A stretch of DNA of 47,545 nucleotides from Fimbriiglobus sp. (GTDB lineage: Bacteria; Planctomycetota; Planctomycetia; Gemmatales; Gemmataceae): positions 1 to 47,545 of the forward strand of contig JALHQU010000020.1 in NCBI GenBank assembly GCA_022841795.1, written 5' to 3'. Below are positions 7,598-15,045 of the stretch, one piece after another. Every line of letters begins with the position of its first letter. Positions within the stretch are counted from its first letter, which is position 1. Under the pieces are notes generated by a model. The model was given only the letters and a program-made list of their open reading frames with translations. It searched no databases and was not told the origin of the DNA. The translations under genes were made by a program, and so were the position numbers.

Positions 7598-9148
7598 CTA
7601 CGACGGGTCTTTCAGCCCGGTCACGTCCCACACGGTCAGGTCGCCCAGCCCCTTCGCCCCCGCCATGCGGGGGGCGGCGGCCACCTCCCCGGCCACGTCG
7701 TGCCACGCCTCGTCGCTCAGCGTCACCCGCCCCGGCACCCCGTTCGACTCCATCCGCGCCGCGGCGTTCACCGTGTGCCCCCACACGTCGAAGCTGAACT
7801 GCGTCTGCCCGAGTACCCCGGTGACGACCGGGCCGACGTGCACGCCCACCCGCACCGCCCACCCGGCCGGGTGCTCGGCCGCCGCCGCGATCAGGTCCAG
7901 CCCGCACCGCACCAGCGACAGGGCCGGGTTCGGGTCCGCCTCGCTCAGCCCGGCCACCGCCATGAACGCATCCCCCACCGTCTTGATCTTCTGCACCCCG
8001 TGCCGCACCGCCGCCGTCTCGAACCGGGCGATCAGGTCTTGCAGGGTGGCCACCACCTCCTCCGGCCGGTCCCGCCGCTGCTCGCACCACGCCGTGAACC
8101 CGGCCACGTCGGTGAACAGCACCCCCACCCGCTCGTGCCGCCGCGGGCGGATGCTCTCGTGCGCCCGCCACTCGTCCACCACCGCCGGCGGGAACATGGC
8201 CTGCACCAGCCGGTCGATGCGGGCCTGGTACCCCAGCTCGCGGTCGCGGAGCCGTTTCTTCTCCAGGCTGCCGGCGATCCGCGCCCGCAGCAGTTCGGCC
8301 CGCACCGGGCGGGTCAGGTAGTCCTCCGCCCCGGCCGAGATGCACGCCAGCACCCCGTCCTCGTCGCCCAGCGCGGACACCATGATGACCGGCACCGCCC
8401 ACAGCCGCGGGTCGGCCTTCGCCCACCGCAGGAAGTCGATGCCGCTCACCTCCGGCATGAGCAGGTCGCACAGCACCAGATCGACCGGCGGGGCGGTCGG
8501 GTCGCGGAGGCGGTCCATCGCCGCCTGGCCCCCGTCGGCCGTGTCCACCGTGTGCCCCTGGTCGGTCAGGATTTTCGCCACCAGGTCGCGGTTGAACTCG
8601 TTGTCGTCCACCAGCAGCAGGCGGGCGGGGGCGGTGCGGTCGGCGGACGCGGCGGCGCCGGCCACCGCCGCCGGCAGCCCGGCCAGGGTGTCGCGGATGG
8701 ACCCACCCATGGCCGAGTCGGGGTCGGCGGCCGGGTCGAACTGGCGGAGGGAGTTGATTAACCCGAGGAACCGGCGGGCGGCGGCCAGGGTGTCGGCGAG
8801 GTGCGGGGCCAGGTCGGCGGCCACGTCCGTCTCGCCCAGGTCTTCGCACGCCGAAACGACGTACCCGGCCGCTCCCCGCAGGTCGTGCCGCAGCCCCCGC
8901 CGGTCGGCGTCCACGGCCAAATCAATTTCCCCCGCCGCGATCTTCTGCACGGTGGCGAGCAGGTACGCCGCCCGGTCGCGGACACGCCCGCCGGTGACGG
9001 TGGTGTGCAGGTCGGCGGATCGGGCGGTGTGCTCGACCAACTGGTCGGCGTGCCGCACCAGGGCGTCGGCCGGGCCGGCCAGCTCCTGCGACAGGTACGC
9101 CAGCCACGCCTTCTGTTGCAGGCCGGTGGTGGGAGGGGGAGGGGGCAT
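7598..9148 (-). CDS. Response-regulator class III adenylate/guanylate cyclase
   Basis: 516 residues. Residues about 85-95 read LRHDLRGAAGYV, resembling a histidine-kinase H-box without an ATPase domain. Residues 175-290 form a REC domain (LLLVDDNEFNRDLV, phospho-acceptor D228 in LVLCDLLMP, K/T region YLTRP, where the usual Lys of the KP pair is Arg). Residues 335-490 form a class III cyclase domain (LFTDVAGFTAW with metal Asp, KTVGDAFMAVAG, FDVWGHTVNAAARME). It likely makes cAMP or cGMP in response to phosphorylation by the adjacent kinase system (inference). The start at 9148 is the first ATG outside the repeat. A longer frame to 9223 would be encoded by repeat sequence. Confidence 0.87.
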   Translation of the reverse strand: MPPPPPTTGLQQKAWLAYLSQELAGPADALVRHADQLVEHTARSADLHTTVTGGRVRDRAAYLLATVQKIAAGEIDLAVDADRRGLRHDLRGAAGYVVSACEDLGETDVAADLAPHLADTLAAARRFLGLINSLRQFDPAADPDSAMGGSIRDTLAGLPAAVAGAAASADRTAPARLLLVDDNEFNRDLVAKILTDQGHTVDTADGGQAAMDRLRDPTAPPVDLVLCDLLMPEVSGIDFLRWAKADPRLWAVPVIMVSALGDEDGVLACISAGAEDYLTRPVRAELLRARIAGSLEKKRLRDRELGYQARIDRLVQAMFPPAVVDEWRAHESIRPRRHERVGVLFTDVAGFTAWCEQRRDRPEEVVATLQDLIARFETAAVRHGVQKIKTVGDAFMAVAGLSEADPNPALSLVRCGLDLIAAAAEHPAGWAVRVGVHVGPVVTGVLGQTQFSFDVWGHTVNAAARMESNGVPGRVTLSDEAWHDVAGEVAAAPRMAGAKGLGDLTVWDVTGLKDPS

Positions 9149-9158
9149 TTTGGTCTTG

Positions 9159-9267
9159 TAAGTAGTAGGCACACTCCGTGTGCCGTTCTTCACCTCACCC
9201 CCTCCCTGGCGGTCGGGGTTCACCCAGAGAAGACGAGGAACGGCACACGGAGTGTGCCTACTACTTA
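9159..9267. repeat. Palindrome, 'TAGTAGGCACACTCCGTGTG' family, copy 4, with nested element
   Basis: About 29-bp arms 9159-9187 and 9238-9267. The roughly 50-nt loop contains a copy of the CTCACCCCCTCCCTGGCGGT element (9194-9223). The right arm encodes the last two residues (Asn-Lys) and the TAG stop of the response regulator. Confidence 0.93.
9194..9223 (-). repeat. 30-bp 'NPDRQGGG' element, copy in loop of palindrome
   Basis: On the minus strand it reads GTGAACCCCGACCGCCAGGG, which would encode VNPDRQGGG. Two more copies in the same orientation lie in frame inside the hybrid kinase gene (10463-10492 and 10499-10528). Confidence 0.85.
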
Positions 9268-9629
9268 TTGCCGATCAGCGCGGCGATCTTGTCCAGCAGC
9301 CGCGGCAGGTCCACCGGCTTGCTCTCGTACTCGTCCGCCCCGGCGGCCAGGGTGAGCGCCCGGTCGTCGGCCATCGCGTGCGCCGTCAGGGCGATCACCG
9401 GGATCGATTTCGTGGCGGCGTTCGCCTTCAGCCGGCGGGTGGCCTCCAGCCCGTCCGTGTGCGGCATCTTGATGTCCATCAGGATCAGGTCCGGGCGGTC
9501 GGCGACGGCCTTGGCGATGCCCTCCTCGGCGGCGGTGGCGGACACCACCTCGAACCCGCGGCGGGTGAGCCGGCGGGCGAGCAGCTCGATGTTGTCCGGC
9601 TCATCGTCCACGATCAGCAGCTTGGGCAT
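9261..9629 (-). CDS. Single-domain response regulator (CheY-like)
   Basis: 122 residues, a lone REC domain. It has the acidic pair in KLLIVDDEPDNIELL, phospho-acceptor Asp52 in LILMDIKMPHTDG, the Thr switch in ALTAHAM, and Lys104 in YESKPVDLP. It has no output domain, so it probably relays or sequesters phosphate for the hybrid kinase encoded upstream on the same strand (77-nt gap containing a palindrome). The C-terminal Asn-Lys-stop is read from the palindrome arm. Confidence 0.92.
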   Translation of the reverse strand: MPKLLIVDDEPDNIELLARRLTRRGFEVVSATAAEEGIAKAVADRPDLILMDIKMPHTDGLEATRRLKANAATKSIPVIALTAHAMADDRALTLAAGADEYESKPVDLPRLLDKIAALIGNK

Positions 9630-9654
9630 GTCGCAATTCCGTTCTTGGTTCGCT

Positions 9655-9694
9655 AAGCCGCGAGCGGCTTGGTCCGTGAAGCCGCTCGCGGCTT
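9655..9694. repeat. Palindrome, 'AAGCCGCGAGCGGCTT' variant (AGCCGC family)
   Basis: 16-bp arms 9655-9670 and 9679-9694 in the gap between the hybrid kinase and response-regulator genes. It differs from the 3253 and 16175 copies by a base change carried in both arms, i.e. compensated. Confidence 0.85.
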
Positions 9695-9706
9695 CGCCTC
9701 TGAGGG

Positions 9707-12700
9707 CTACACGTTCCGTGCCGTCCGGCGGATGAGGGTCATCAGCTCGTCCATGCGGCTCAGGTCGCCCTTGGCCAGGATGCGGGCGACGCGGCCGTTC
9801 AGCCGGTCGAAGTCCTCGGGGGTCAGCTCCTTGGCCGTCAGCACCACCACCGGCACGCGGTGGCGGGGGAACCGCTTCGCCAGCTCGTCCAGGAACCCGA
9901 ACCCGTCGAGCACCGGCATCATCAGGTCGAGCAGCACCAGCCCCGGCCGCTCGGCGGCGAACGCCGCCAGCCCCTGCTCGCCGTCCGTCGCCTCGATCAC
10001 CCCCCACCCCTCCCGCTCCAGGTGGCGGCGGACGACTTCGCGGCTGTGCGGGTCGTCGTCGATCACCAGCACCGCGTCCCCGCGGCCGGGGGTCAGGTAC
10101 TTCCGCAGGATAACCCCGAGCCGCTGCCAGTCAATCGGCTTGGTCAGGTAGTCGGCCGCACCCAGGGCGAACCCGCGGCCGGAGTCGTCCACGATGGTGA
10201 GCATGACCACCGGGATGTCGGCCGACACCGGGTTCTCCTTCAGCCGCCCGAGCACCGCCCACCCGTCCGCCCCCGGCATCATCACGTCCAGGGTGATGAC
10301 GCACGGGCGGAGGTCGGCGGCCAGCCGCAGCCCCTCCTCGCCGGTGGCGGCCAGCACCACCCGGAACCCCTCCTTCGCCAGAAACCGCTCCATCAGTTCC
10401 CGCACCATCGGGTCGTCGTCGATGACCAGCACCGTGCGGCCGTCGGCCGGCTGGATTGTACCCTCACCCCCGCCCTGGCGGTCGGGGTTCACTTCCGAAT
10501 CACCCCCTCCCTTGCGGTCGGGGTTCACCAAGACATCGCTCGCGGTCGGGAGTCGCGGCCCCTCCGCTCGCTCGACCACCGCCGGCAGCGTCACCTCGAA
10601 CTCCGACCCCACCCCCTCCTGGCTGGTGACGCGGATCGGCTGCCCGCCCATCAGCTCGCCGAAGCTGTGGGTGATGGCCAGCCCCAGGCCGGTGCCGCCG
10701 GCCCCGCGGGTGGTGCTGCTGTCCGCCTGGTAGAACCGCTGGAACAGCCGCTTCACCTGCTCGGCCGTCATCCCCTTGCCGGTGTCGGACACGGTGAACC
10801 GCACCCACTCGCGGCCGAGTTCGGTGATCCGCCGCACCCGCAGCGTCACGCTCCCGTGGGCGGTGAACTTGAACGCGTTGCTCAGCAAGTTCAGCAGCAT
10901 CTGCCGCACCCGCCGCTCGTCCGCGGTCATCGTGCCCAGGTTCGGCGGGGCGTCCACGGCGAACGTGTTGGCGTTCTTCTCGGCCAGCGGGCCGACCAGC
11001 CCCCGCACGTCGTCCACCAGCTTGGGCAGGGGGAACGGGGCGACGGCCAGTTCCATCCGCCCGGACGAGATCTTCGCCAGGTCGAGGATGTCGTTGATTA
11101 ATTCGAGCAGGTGCTTGGCGGCGGCCAGGATCTTGTTCAGGTCCGGGACGATGCCGTCGGCGTTCAGGTCGGCCGCCTCCTCCTTGAGTGCTTCGGTGAA
11201 CCCGATGATGATGTGCAGCGGCTGGCGAAGTTCGTGGCTCATGTTCGCCACGAACGTGTCCTTGGCGGTGGCGGCGGCCTCCGCCTCCTTCACCGCCACT
11301 TCGAGTTTGGTGTTCGCCTCCTCCAGCTCGGCCGTCCGCTGCCGCACCCGCACCTCCAGCTCGTCGTTCATCCGCCGGATGCGCTCCTCGGCTTCCTTCC
11401 GCAAACTGACGTCCCGGAAGATGCACGTCACCACCACCCGGTCCCGCAGCGGGGTCGGCTTCAGGTTCAGTTCCAGCCAGAACGCGGTGCCGTCCCGCCG
11501 CCGCCCCTGGATGGTGTCCAGCGTGCGGCTGACCATGTTCGCCGTCCGCTCGCTGTCCGTCGCCGTCGGCATCTGGTCCGGGTGCTGCACCAGGGTGGTC
11601 ACCGGCAGGCCGATGAGCGCTTCGGGGGTGTACCCGAACATGCGGCCGGCCGCCTTGTTCGCCTCCTCGATCACCCCGCGGGCGTCGGTGATGACCACCC
11701 CCTCGCCGGCCGCCCGCAGGATGGTCTCGTACCGCGCCGCCCGGTCCCGCAGTTGGCGGTCCCGCTCCTGCACGTCCCGCACCAGTCGGTCGAGGGTGTG
11801 GGCCAGCTTGCTCACCTCGTACGGGCCGTGCAGCGGCAGCGGCTGGGGGTTGTCCGTGTCCAGCCTGGCCGCCGCCACCGCCAGCCGGTTGACCGAGTGG
11901 GACAGGGTGAGCACGATGACGATGCCGACCAGGCAGGCGATGCCCAGGGTGGGCAGCACCCAGCGGACGAAGATGCGGCCGAACCGGTGGTCGATGTCCT
12001 CCCGCAGCTCCTCGGTGGACGCGGCCACCACCAGCCACGCCGGGTCGTCCTCGTCGTTCAGGTCCACCCGCAGCGGGGTGAGCTGCCCCTGGAAGGTGCG
12101 GCAGTCGAGCGGGTCGGTCCAGCGTAACTTCTCCGTCGCCTCCCCCGTCTCCTGCTGCCACCAGCCGTTGATGACCCCGCACACGGCGGTGATGCGGGCC
12201 GGGTCCGGGTGGGCCACCTCCACGTACCCGAAGGTGGGCGACAGCTCGCCCACCCGCAGCCGCGGGTCGGCGTCCAGTTCGGCCGCCATCCGCTCGTTCA
12301 GCCGCCGGGCCACCGCCGCCGCCTCGGTCGCGGTCCAGCGGTCGGTCAGCTCGCCGGCCGGCAGGTACCCCTTGCGGTAGATGTACGCCAGACCCGCCGC
12401 CTCCACCGCCTTCAGCCGCGACCCGCCGCTCTGCACCACCCCGGCCATCCGCTTCTTCCGGTCCGGGTCGGACAGGGCGGCCGTCTCGAACCAGTCGTGC
12501 CCGCGGAACGTCGGGTACTCCCAGTTCACCAGCGAGCGGATGGGCGGGCGGGCGTCCGGTACCAGCGGGTCCGGGTGGATGAGCACCCGCCCGTTCGGGT
12601 CGGTGACGACGTAGAAGTGCCGCGGCGACACCCGCTGGCGGTTGCTCACGTACCGGCTGAAGTCGAGGACCAGGGCGACCACGTCGTCCCCGCTCTTCTC

Positions 12701-13348
12701 CCCGATGGCCAGGATCGCCCGCCCCGGCTGCCCGCCGCCGGCCGGCTGGTGGTGCAGGGCCGAGCGGTTGTACGGGGTGGGCTTGCGGGCCAGCCGCTCG
12801 CCCACGTCCGCCAGGCAGGCGAACAGGGCCGCCCGCCGGTCGGCGTCCGCCGGCAGCGGGGCGGTGGCGGCCGACACCTTCACCCCGCCGTCGCCGGGGC
12901 GGAACACGAACACCCCGACGGCCGCCCGGTGCAGGTAGCGGAACCGCGCCTGGTTGATGCTGTCCGGGTCGGCCCGCACCCCGGACGTGGGCAGGTTCAG
13001 CCCGCCGAGCACCGCCTCGGCCACCTGCGGCGGCTGGCCGGCGTTGTCTTGAACCAGCTTCTTCACGTCGCGGGCCAGGTACGCCATGTCCTCGCGGAAC
13101 TCGTTCACCCGCAGGTTGCTCTCGTCGCTCAGGTCGATCACCTCGTGCTCGATCAGCACCTCCCGCCCGGAGTCGAGCAGCCGCTGGCTGGCGAACAGGA
13201 TGGGCACCACCAGCACGAACGCGCCGAGCAGGGCGAACTGGATCCACAGCCGCCAGCGGGTGGGGCGGAACAGCCGCTCGCGGATGGTCGGCACCAGGGG
13301 GGCGGGGGTCGGCACGGGAGACCCGGTACGGGGAACGGGACACCCCAT
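9707..13348 (-). CDS. Hybrid sensor histidine kinase (Cache-like sensor, HAMP, PAS, HisKA, HATPase, two REC domains)
   Basis: 1213 residues. TM1 about 36-53 and TM2 about 464-482 flank a roughly 400-residue extracytoplasmic region with dCache-like features (ARDVKKLVQD, HFYVVTDPNGRVLIHPDP). HAMP about 483-535, PAS about 540-655 (ILRAAGEGVVITDARGVIEE), HisKA with His705 in NMSHELRQPLHIII, HATPase 790-925 (LLNLLSNAFKFT, SDTGKGM, GTGLGLA), REC1 about 970-1085 (VITLDVMMPGADG), REC2 about 1095-1210 (LVLLDLMMPVLDG). The HATPase-REC1 linker contains two in-frame repeat copies (VNPDRKGGG, VNPDRQGGG). Start at ATG 13348, which abuts a palindrome and has no clear ribosome-binding site. A GTG shortly downstream is an alternative. 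Likely a phosphorelay with the neighbouring REC and REC-cyclase genes. Confidence 0.92.
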   Translation of the reverse strand: MGCPVPRTGSPVPTPAPLVPTIRERLFRPTRWRLWIQFALLGAFVLVVPILFASQRLLDSGREVLIEHEVIDLSDESNLRVNEFREDMAYLARDVKKLVQDNAGQPPQVAEAVLGGLNLPTSGVRADPDSINQARFRYLHRAAVGVFVFRPGDGGVKVSAATAPLPADADRRAALFACLADVGERLARKPTPYNRSALHHQPAGGGQPGRAILAIGEKSGDDVVALVLDFSRYVSNRQRVSPRHFYVVTDPNGRVLIHPDPLVPDARPPIRSLVNWEYPTFRGHDWFETAALSDPDRKKRMAGVVQSGGSRLKAVEAAGLAYIYRKGYLPAGELTDRWTATEAAAVARRLNERMAAELDADPRLRVGELSPTFGYVEVAHPDPARITAVCGVINGWWQQETGEATEKLRWTDPLDCRTFQGQLTPLRVDLNDEDDPAWLVVAASTEELREDIDHRFGRIFVRWVLPTLGIACLVGIVIVLTLSHSVNRLAVAAARLDTDNPQPLPLHGPYEVSKLAHTLDRLVRDVQERDRQLRDRAARYETILRAAGEGVVITDARGVIEEANKAAGRMFGYTPEALIGLPVTTLVQHPDQMPTATDSERTANMVSRTLDTIQGRRRDGTAFWLELNLKPTPLRDRVVVTCIFRDVSLRKEAEERIRRMNDELEVRVRQRTAELEEANTKLEVAVKEAEAAATAKDTFVANMSHELRQPLHIIIGFTEALKEEAADLNADGIVPDLNKILAAAKHLLELINDILDLAKISSGRMELAVAPFPLPKLVDDVRGLVGPLAEKNANTFAVDAPPNLGTMTADERRVRQMLLNLLSNAFKFTAHGSVTLRVRRITELGREWVRFTVSDTGKGMTAEQVKRLFQRFYQADSSTTRGAGGTGLGLAITHSFGELMGGQPIRVTSQEGVGSEFEVTLPAVVERAEGPRLPTASDVLVNPDRKGGGDSEVNPDRQGGGEGTIQPADGRTVLVIDDDPMVRELMERFLAKEGFRVVLAATGEEGLRLAADLRPCVITLDVMMPGADGWAVLGRLKENPVSADIPVVMLTIVDDSGRGFALGAADYLTKPIDWQRLGVILRKYLTPGRGDAVLVIDDDPHSREVVRRHLEREGWGVIEATDGEQGLAAFAAERPGLVLLDLMMPVLDGFGFLDELAKRFPRHRVPVVVLTAKELTPEDFDRLNGRVARILAKGDLSRMDELMTLIRRTARNV
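10463..10528 (-). repeat. Two tandem 'NPDRQGGG' elements inside the hybrid kinase gene
   Basis: Copies 10463-10492 and 10499-10528 are about 90% identical to each other and to 9194-9223, separated by 6 nt. They are in frame and extend the interdomain linker between ATPase and first receiver domain. Confidence 0.88.
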
Positions 13349-13354
13349 TATTAC

Positions 13355-13419
13355 GGCGAGCCGGGAGCGTGAGCGACCGGAGGGTTCATTCCTCCGGTCG
13401 CTCACGCTCCCGGCTCGCC
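13355..13419. repeat. Palindrome, 'GCGAGCCGGGAGCGTGAGCG' family, copy 2
   Basis: 29-bp perfect arms 13355-13383 and 13391-13419, 7-nt loop. It fills the gap between the BNR-protein stop (13422) and the hybrid-kinase start (13348). Arm sequence is identical to 2045-2115; the loop differs. Confidence 0.95.
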
Positions 13420-13421
13420 AC

Positions 13422-14522
13422 TCAGCCGAAGCACACCGCGTGCACCGGCGGCAGCCGCTCGGCCAGCAGCCCCCACCGCTCGCCGCCGCTCTCGCTCGTC
13501 CACACCCCGCCGGTGGTGGACCCGAAGGCCAGCCGGCTGCCGCTGCCGTCCACCGCCAGCCCGTGCCGGTAGGTGATGTCGTAGGCCGCGGCGTCTGGTA
13601 GCCCGGCCGTCAGCACGTCGAACGACCGCCCGCCGTCGCGGGTGCGGGACACCACCAGCCGCCCGTCCACCGGAATCCGCCGCTCGTCCTTCACCGCCGG
13701 CACGAACCACGCCGTGTGCGGGTCGGCCGGGTGGACGGCCACCGCGAACCCGAACCCGGACGGCTTCGCGTCGGCGATGTGCTCGAACGTGGCCGCCCCG
13801 TCGGTCGAGCGGAAGATGCCGTTGTGGTGCTGCACCCACAGGTGGTCCGGGGCGGCCGGGCACTGCACCATCATGTGGACGTCCTGAATGCTCGGGTCGA
13901 ACCGGCGGTCCGGGGGCATGAAGTCGGCGAACAACCCGTTCCCCACCTGCTCCCACGTCGCCCCGTCGTCGGCCGACTTCCACACCCCGCCGCACGACAC
14001 GCCGATCCGCAGCGTGCGGGAGTCCCGCGGGTCGATGCAGATCGAGTGCAGGCCCGGCAGGTCGGCCCCGCCGCCGAACCAGTTCGCCCGCACCGGCTGG
14101 TCCCACAGCCCGCGGACGAGTTCCCACGTCTGCCCGTGATCGTCGGATTTGAACAGCCCGCCGGGCAGGGTGCCGCACCACAGCCGGCCGGGCTGGTCCG
14201 CCCCGCCCGGCACCAGCGCCCAGATGAGCGACAGCACCGCCGCCTTCGGCTCCTTGCCGTCGCCGGTGGCGATCGTCTCGCCCTCCGGGTACACCGGCAC
14301 CCCGGCGTCGTCCCACGTCTTCCCGTCGTCGGCCGACACCTTCAGCTTCACCCCGAAGTGCCCGAGGTTGAGGGCGGCGTACCACCGCCCGGACCGCGGA
14401 TCGACCGCCGCCAGGGTGACGTTCTCGCCCAGGAACGACACGCGGTCCACCGCCCAGCCGTTTGAAGTGCGGGCGACGGTGAACAGCCCCTTCCGCGTGG
14501 ACACGAGCACCCGGTCGGACAT
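13422..14522 (-). CDS. BNR/sialidase-like beta-propeller protein
   Basis: 366 residues. Repeated Asp-box motifs are visible: SADDGKTWDDAG, SDDHGQTWELV, SADDGATWEQV, STDGAATFEHI, TRDGGRSFDVL, SESGGERWGLL. These mark a BNR/exo-sialidase-type propeller (YVTN/WD40/BNR family). It starts MSDRVLVSTRKGLFTV with no signal peptide, so it is probably cytoplasmic. Only 2 nt separate it from the upstream sulfur-carrier gene, implying one operon. Enzymatic activity is unproven; Asp boxes alone do not establish sialidase function. Confidence 0.87.
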   Translation of the reverse strand: MSDRVLVSTRKGLFTVARTSNGWAVDRVSFLGENVTLAAVDPRSGRWYAALNLGHFGVKLKVSADDGKTWDDAGVPVYPEGETIATGDGKEPKAAVLSLIWALVPGGADQPGRLWCGTLPGGLFKSDDHGQTWELVRGLWDQPVRANWFGGGADLPGLHSICIDPRDSRTLRIGVSCGGVWKSADDGATWEQVGNGLFADFMPPDRRFDPSIQDVHMMVQCPAAPDHLWVQHHNGIFRSTDGAATFEHIADAKPSGFGFAVAVHPADPHTAWFVPAVKDERRIPVDGRLVVSRTRDGGRSFDVLTAGLPDAAAYDITYRHGLAVDGSGSRLAFGSTTGGVWTSESGGERWGLLAERLPPVHAVCFG

Positions 14523-14524
14523 GA

Positions 14525-14818
14525 CTACCCCCCGGATAAGGCCTGGAAGATGTACACCTCGGCTCCTGGCGGCACCGGCTCGGCGAGCGCCCGCTTGTCC
14601 GCCACCGCCGCCCCGTTCACGAACGCCACCACGTGGTGCCTCAGCGCCCCGGCGTCGTCGGTCAGGTAGCCGCGGAGGACGGGGTGCTGCGCGAACAGTT
14701 GGTCGAGCAACTCGCGGACGGTGCCGCCGGGCAGGTCGAACCGCCGCTCGCCCACGCTGATGCCCGGCTCCGGATTGAGCCAGCGGGCGACGGCGGGGGC
14801 GAGGACGACGGTCGGCAT
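14525..14818 (-). CDS. ThiS/MoaD-family sulfur carrier protein
   Basis: 97 residues, beta-grasp fold. It ends in ...YIFQALSGG with the essential C-terminal Gly-Gly that is adenylated and thiocarboxylated in this family. FVNGAAVADKRALAEPVPPGAEV is the typical MoaD middle. ATG 14818 (MPTVVLAP) fits family length. Transcribed just ahead of the BNR-propeller gene. No thi or moa biosynthetic gene is nearby, so the acceptor pathway (molybdopterin, thiazole or another thiolation) is unknown. Confidence 0.85.
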   Translation of the reverse strand: MPTVVLAPAVARWLNPEPGISVGERRFDLPGGTVRELLDQLFAQHPVLRGYLTDDAGALRHHVVAFVNGAAVADKRALAEPVPPGAEVYIFQALSGG

Positions 14819-14877
14819 GGCGGCAGAGGCTACCGCAGTGGGGAATGGGTGTACAGGCCGGTTGCGGGTGATTGAAA

Positions 14878-15043
14878 AGACCTCACCCCCCGACCCCCTC
14901 TCCACTTTGGAGAGGGGGTGTTCAACAGAGACGCCCCGCGGATGATGTGTTTCGCCGTCCGGGCGGCTATGCTCTACACCGGCTACAATTCGCCCTTGAA
15001 CACCCCCTCTCCACTTTGGAGAGGGGGCCGGGGGGTGAGGTCT
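14878..15043. repeat. Long palindrome (48-bp arms), 'GACCTCACCCCCCGACCCCC' family
   Basis: Arms 14878-14925 and 14996-15043 with few mismatches. Each arm itself contains a CCCCCTCTCC-ACTTT-GGAGAGGGGG hairpin. The 70-nt loop carries TACAAT (14984-14989) as a possible -10. The right arm ends GGGGTGAGGTCT, placing GTGAGG as a ribosome-binding site 5-6 nt before the next gene's ATG. Confidence 0.93.
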
Positions 15044-15045
15044 CT

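Noticed and set aside
9149-9223. 25-residue N-terminal extension of the REC-cyclase (MNPDRQGGGE)
   Set aside because: Encoded by the NPDRQGGG repeat and the TAGTAGGC palindrome; ATG 9148 gives a normal N-terminus.
13349-13405. N-terminal extension of the hybrid kinase starting MSDRRNEPSG
   Set aside because: The extension is encoded entirely by the palindrome arms and loop, and the same arm sequence occurs in a non-coding gap at 2045.
13422-14522. True secreted sialidase
   Set aside because: Asp-box motifs are present, but there is no signal peptide and no recognisable catalytic Arg triad/Tyr-Glu set. Called a BNR propeller only.
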